Assembly: GCF_029223195.1 (NCBI RefSeq)
Contig: NZ_JARHUF010000004.1
Location: forward strand, 1 to 64,000
From: Vibrio sp. CAU 1672
GTDB lineage: Bacteria; Pseudomonadota; Gammaproteobacteria; Enterobacterales; Vibrionaceae
Direction of reading: 5' to 3'
DNA: 64,000 nt
The first letter of the stretch is position 1, and the number at the start of each line of letters is the position of its first letter. Shown piece after piece: positions 63,158 to 64,000 of this stretch. The notes below the pieces were generated by a model that had not been told where the DNA came from, did no database searches, and saw only the letters and a list, made by a program, of their open reading frames with translations. The translations under genes were made by a program, and so were the position numbers.

Positions 63158-63262
63158 ATGAAGTATTCCGGAGAGAATAAAGCGAAAAAGCACTTGTCGA
63201 TAGCGCTTCTTTTGGTGTTGTATGTCGCGGTATTAGTCTACTTATCCCAGTATATTCATTGA
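63158..63262 (+). CDS. 34-aa single-pass membrane peptide
   Basis: A short gene with a strong ribosome-binding site (AGGAGGGCTT before the ATG at 63158). The peptide has a basic N-terminus (MKYSGENKAKKH) and one hydrophobic stretch, LSIALLLVLYVAVLVYLSQ, ending YIH. The positive-inside rule places the N-terminus in the cytoplasm. No family is recognised. It lies alone between divergent and convergent neighbours. Confidence 0.6.
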   Translation: MKYSGENKAKKHLSIALLLVLYVAVLVYLSQYIH

Positions 63263-63314
63263 GCCGCTACAAAGGGCGCCAATCGACGCCCGGTGCTTAT
63301 GGTAAGGTTAGGGA

Positions 63315-63809
63315 CTACTGGTCGTCGTAGGCCTCAATCGCCGTACCCTCGATAATGTATGCAGTTTCGGCCAGTTCATGGTTCATTACTTCGGTCTTTA
63401 ACGTACCGACCACATAAATCACATCCCACAGCTCTTGTACTGGCGCGCCAGCCGGAAACTTGACATAGATAATTTGGTTTGGCGGCGGCGGCGGGACGTG
63501 AATACACGCGCCAAAGTAAGGCACCAATAAAAATTCGGTGATCATGTTGGCATCGCCTTCCAGAGGGATCACGAATCCCGGAATTTTCACCTCACTGCCA
63601 TTCAACTCCGGGCGAACGTTGCCCATTTTCGATTGCTGCACCGCCTCACCCGAATGATCCATGGCCGGCATACCGACACTGTCAAACAGGTTACGCTCAG
63701 ACTCCGGGACCAAGTCGATCCAATCCAGTTTCAGCGGCTGGTCGGCCATTGCCGGAGCCGCAGTGAGCCAAAATAGTGCGATAACACTTAAATATCTTTT
63801 AATCATCAT
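63315..63809 (-). CDS. DUF3299 exported protein
   Basis: A 164-residue periplasmic protein with signal peptide (IKRYLSVIALFWLTAAPAMA). The mature part contains DWIDLVPESERNLFD, the DUF3299 core VKIPGFVIPLEGDANMITEFLLVPYFGACIHVPPPPPNQIIYVKF with a Cys-x-His metal-like site, and VVGTLKTEVMNHELAETAY. The start may be the first or second of two ATGs; AAGGA precedes both. It lies four bases after the stop of an FtsX-like ABC permease gene, so the two form one operon, probably with an ATP-binding subunit beyond the window. Family function is unknown, possibly metal related. Confidence 0.85.
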   Translation of the reverse strand: MMIKRYLSVIALFWLTAAPAMADQPLKLDWIDLVPESERNLFDSVGMPAMDHSGEAVQQSKMGNVRPELNGSEVKIPGFVIPLEGDANMITEFLLVPYFGACIHVPPPPPNQIIYVKFPAGAPVQELWDVIYVVGTLKTEVMNHELAETAYIIEGTAIEAYDDQ

Positions 63810-63813
63810 GTCC

Positions 63814-64000
63814 TTAAATCCTTATTGTCATTCCGTCACTCAATGATTGCTGGTAAGCGCGGAGCGCCGGAATGAAACCAATTACAATGCCTGCGCACTG
63901 CACAAAACCCAGTAACATCCACTCATATGATGAGAGTGTACTTAACGCCAGATGTATCCCGTAGGTTTGTTGTACGATCGGCTGTACCAGTGCCAGTAGG
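63814..64000 (-). CDS. FtsX/MacB-type ABC transporter permease, partial
   Basis: Only the last ~61 codons are in the window. They encode two hydrophobic stretches, LLALVQPIVQQTYG and WMLLGFVQCAGIVIGFIPA, and the end LRAYQQSLSDGMTIRI. This is the last transmembrane helix and C-terminus of an FtsX-domain permease (family end PAWRAYRxSLxDGL). The gene continues beyond the right edge. It is followed in the operon by the DUF3299 gene four bases later. Confidence 0.75.
   Translation of the reverse strand, partial: LLALVQPIVQQTYGIHLALSTLSSYEWMLLGFVQCAGIVIGFIPALRAYQQSLSDGMTIRI

Overview
The window looks like chromosome 1 of a Vibrio or close relative. Four things point there: (i) a run of integron cassettes with long (~125 bp) VCR-like attC sites and many toxin-antitoxin modules; (ii) the block glpX-zapB-rraA-menA-hslUV-ftsN-cytR-priA-rpmE, in the gene order known from gamma-proteobacteria; (iii) the complete S10-spc-alpha ribosomal protein superoperon; (iv) a cysD-cysN-SLC13 permease-cysC sulfate-assimilation operon preceded by a siroheme-type methyltransferase gene. 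No rRNA, tRNA or CRISPR array was seen.

Layout. 1-735: remains of an IS1595-family insertion sequence running off the left edge. About 740-9000: an accessory block read entirely on the minus strand. It holds a lambda-type integrase with a translationally coupled unknown gene, and a tightly packed four-gene operon encoding a small unknown protein, a 516-aa recombinase-fold protein that seems to lack the catalytic tyrosine, a 930-aa tyrosine recombinase, and a 428-aa protein whose layout resembles the DNA polymerase sliding clamp and which ends in a clamp-binding-like QGDLF motif. This is the most unusual system in the window and may be a replication-linked mobile element. About 9050-13950: the tail of a chromosomal integron, with six recognisable attC sites, five intact type II toxin-antitoxin modules, a truncated ccdB toxin and an IS1182-type remnant. 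13950-14540: eroded DNA.

14597-18982: surface polysaccharide genes (YjbH-like protein, UDP-glucose dehydrogenase, GalU). 18983-21760: an LpxL-like lipid A acyltransferase and tpiA, with an IS50/Tn5-end-like 16-mer between them. 22091-34612: housekeeping genes (small isomerase-like protein, DUF805, DUF3135, an HTH/Cys regulator, glpX, zapB, rraA, menA, hslVU with a clear sigma-32 promoter, ftsN, cytR, priA, rpmE). 34613-48713: S10 (rpsJ to rpsQ), spc (rplN to rpmJ, including secY) and alpha (rpsM to rplQ, including rpoA) operons with leaders, promoters and terminators. 48787-55728: DUF2780 protein, FklB, YtfB/OapA-like, an EamA exporter, a lone TnpB element with its 3' RNA hairpin, ElaA-like acetyltransferase, DbpA and a Crp/Fnr-type regulator. 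55987-61864: cobA-type gene, cysD, cysN, SLC13 permease and cysC. 61865-64000: a 46-bp degenerate repeat tract, a TIGR03899-type protein, a 34-aa membrane peptide, a DUF3299 protein and the end of an FtsX-type ABC permease.

Logic. Sulfate is imported by the SLC13 permease, activated by CysDN and phosphorylated by CysC, while the CobA-type enzyme supplies the siroheme precursor for sulfite reduction. Ugd and GalU make UDP-sugars for envelope polysaccharide. Start codons were moved from the longest open frame wherever a Shine-Dalgarno sequence or family length gave a better choice; those cases are stated.
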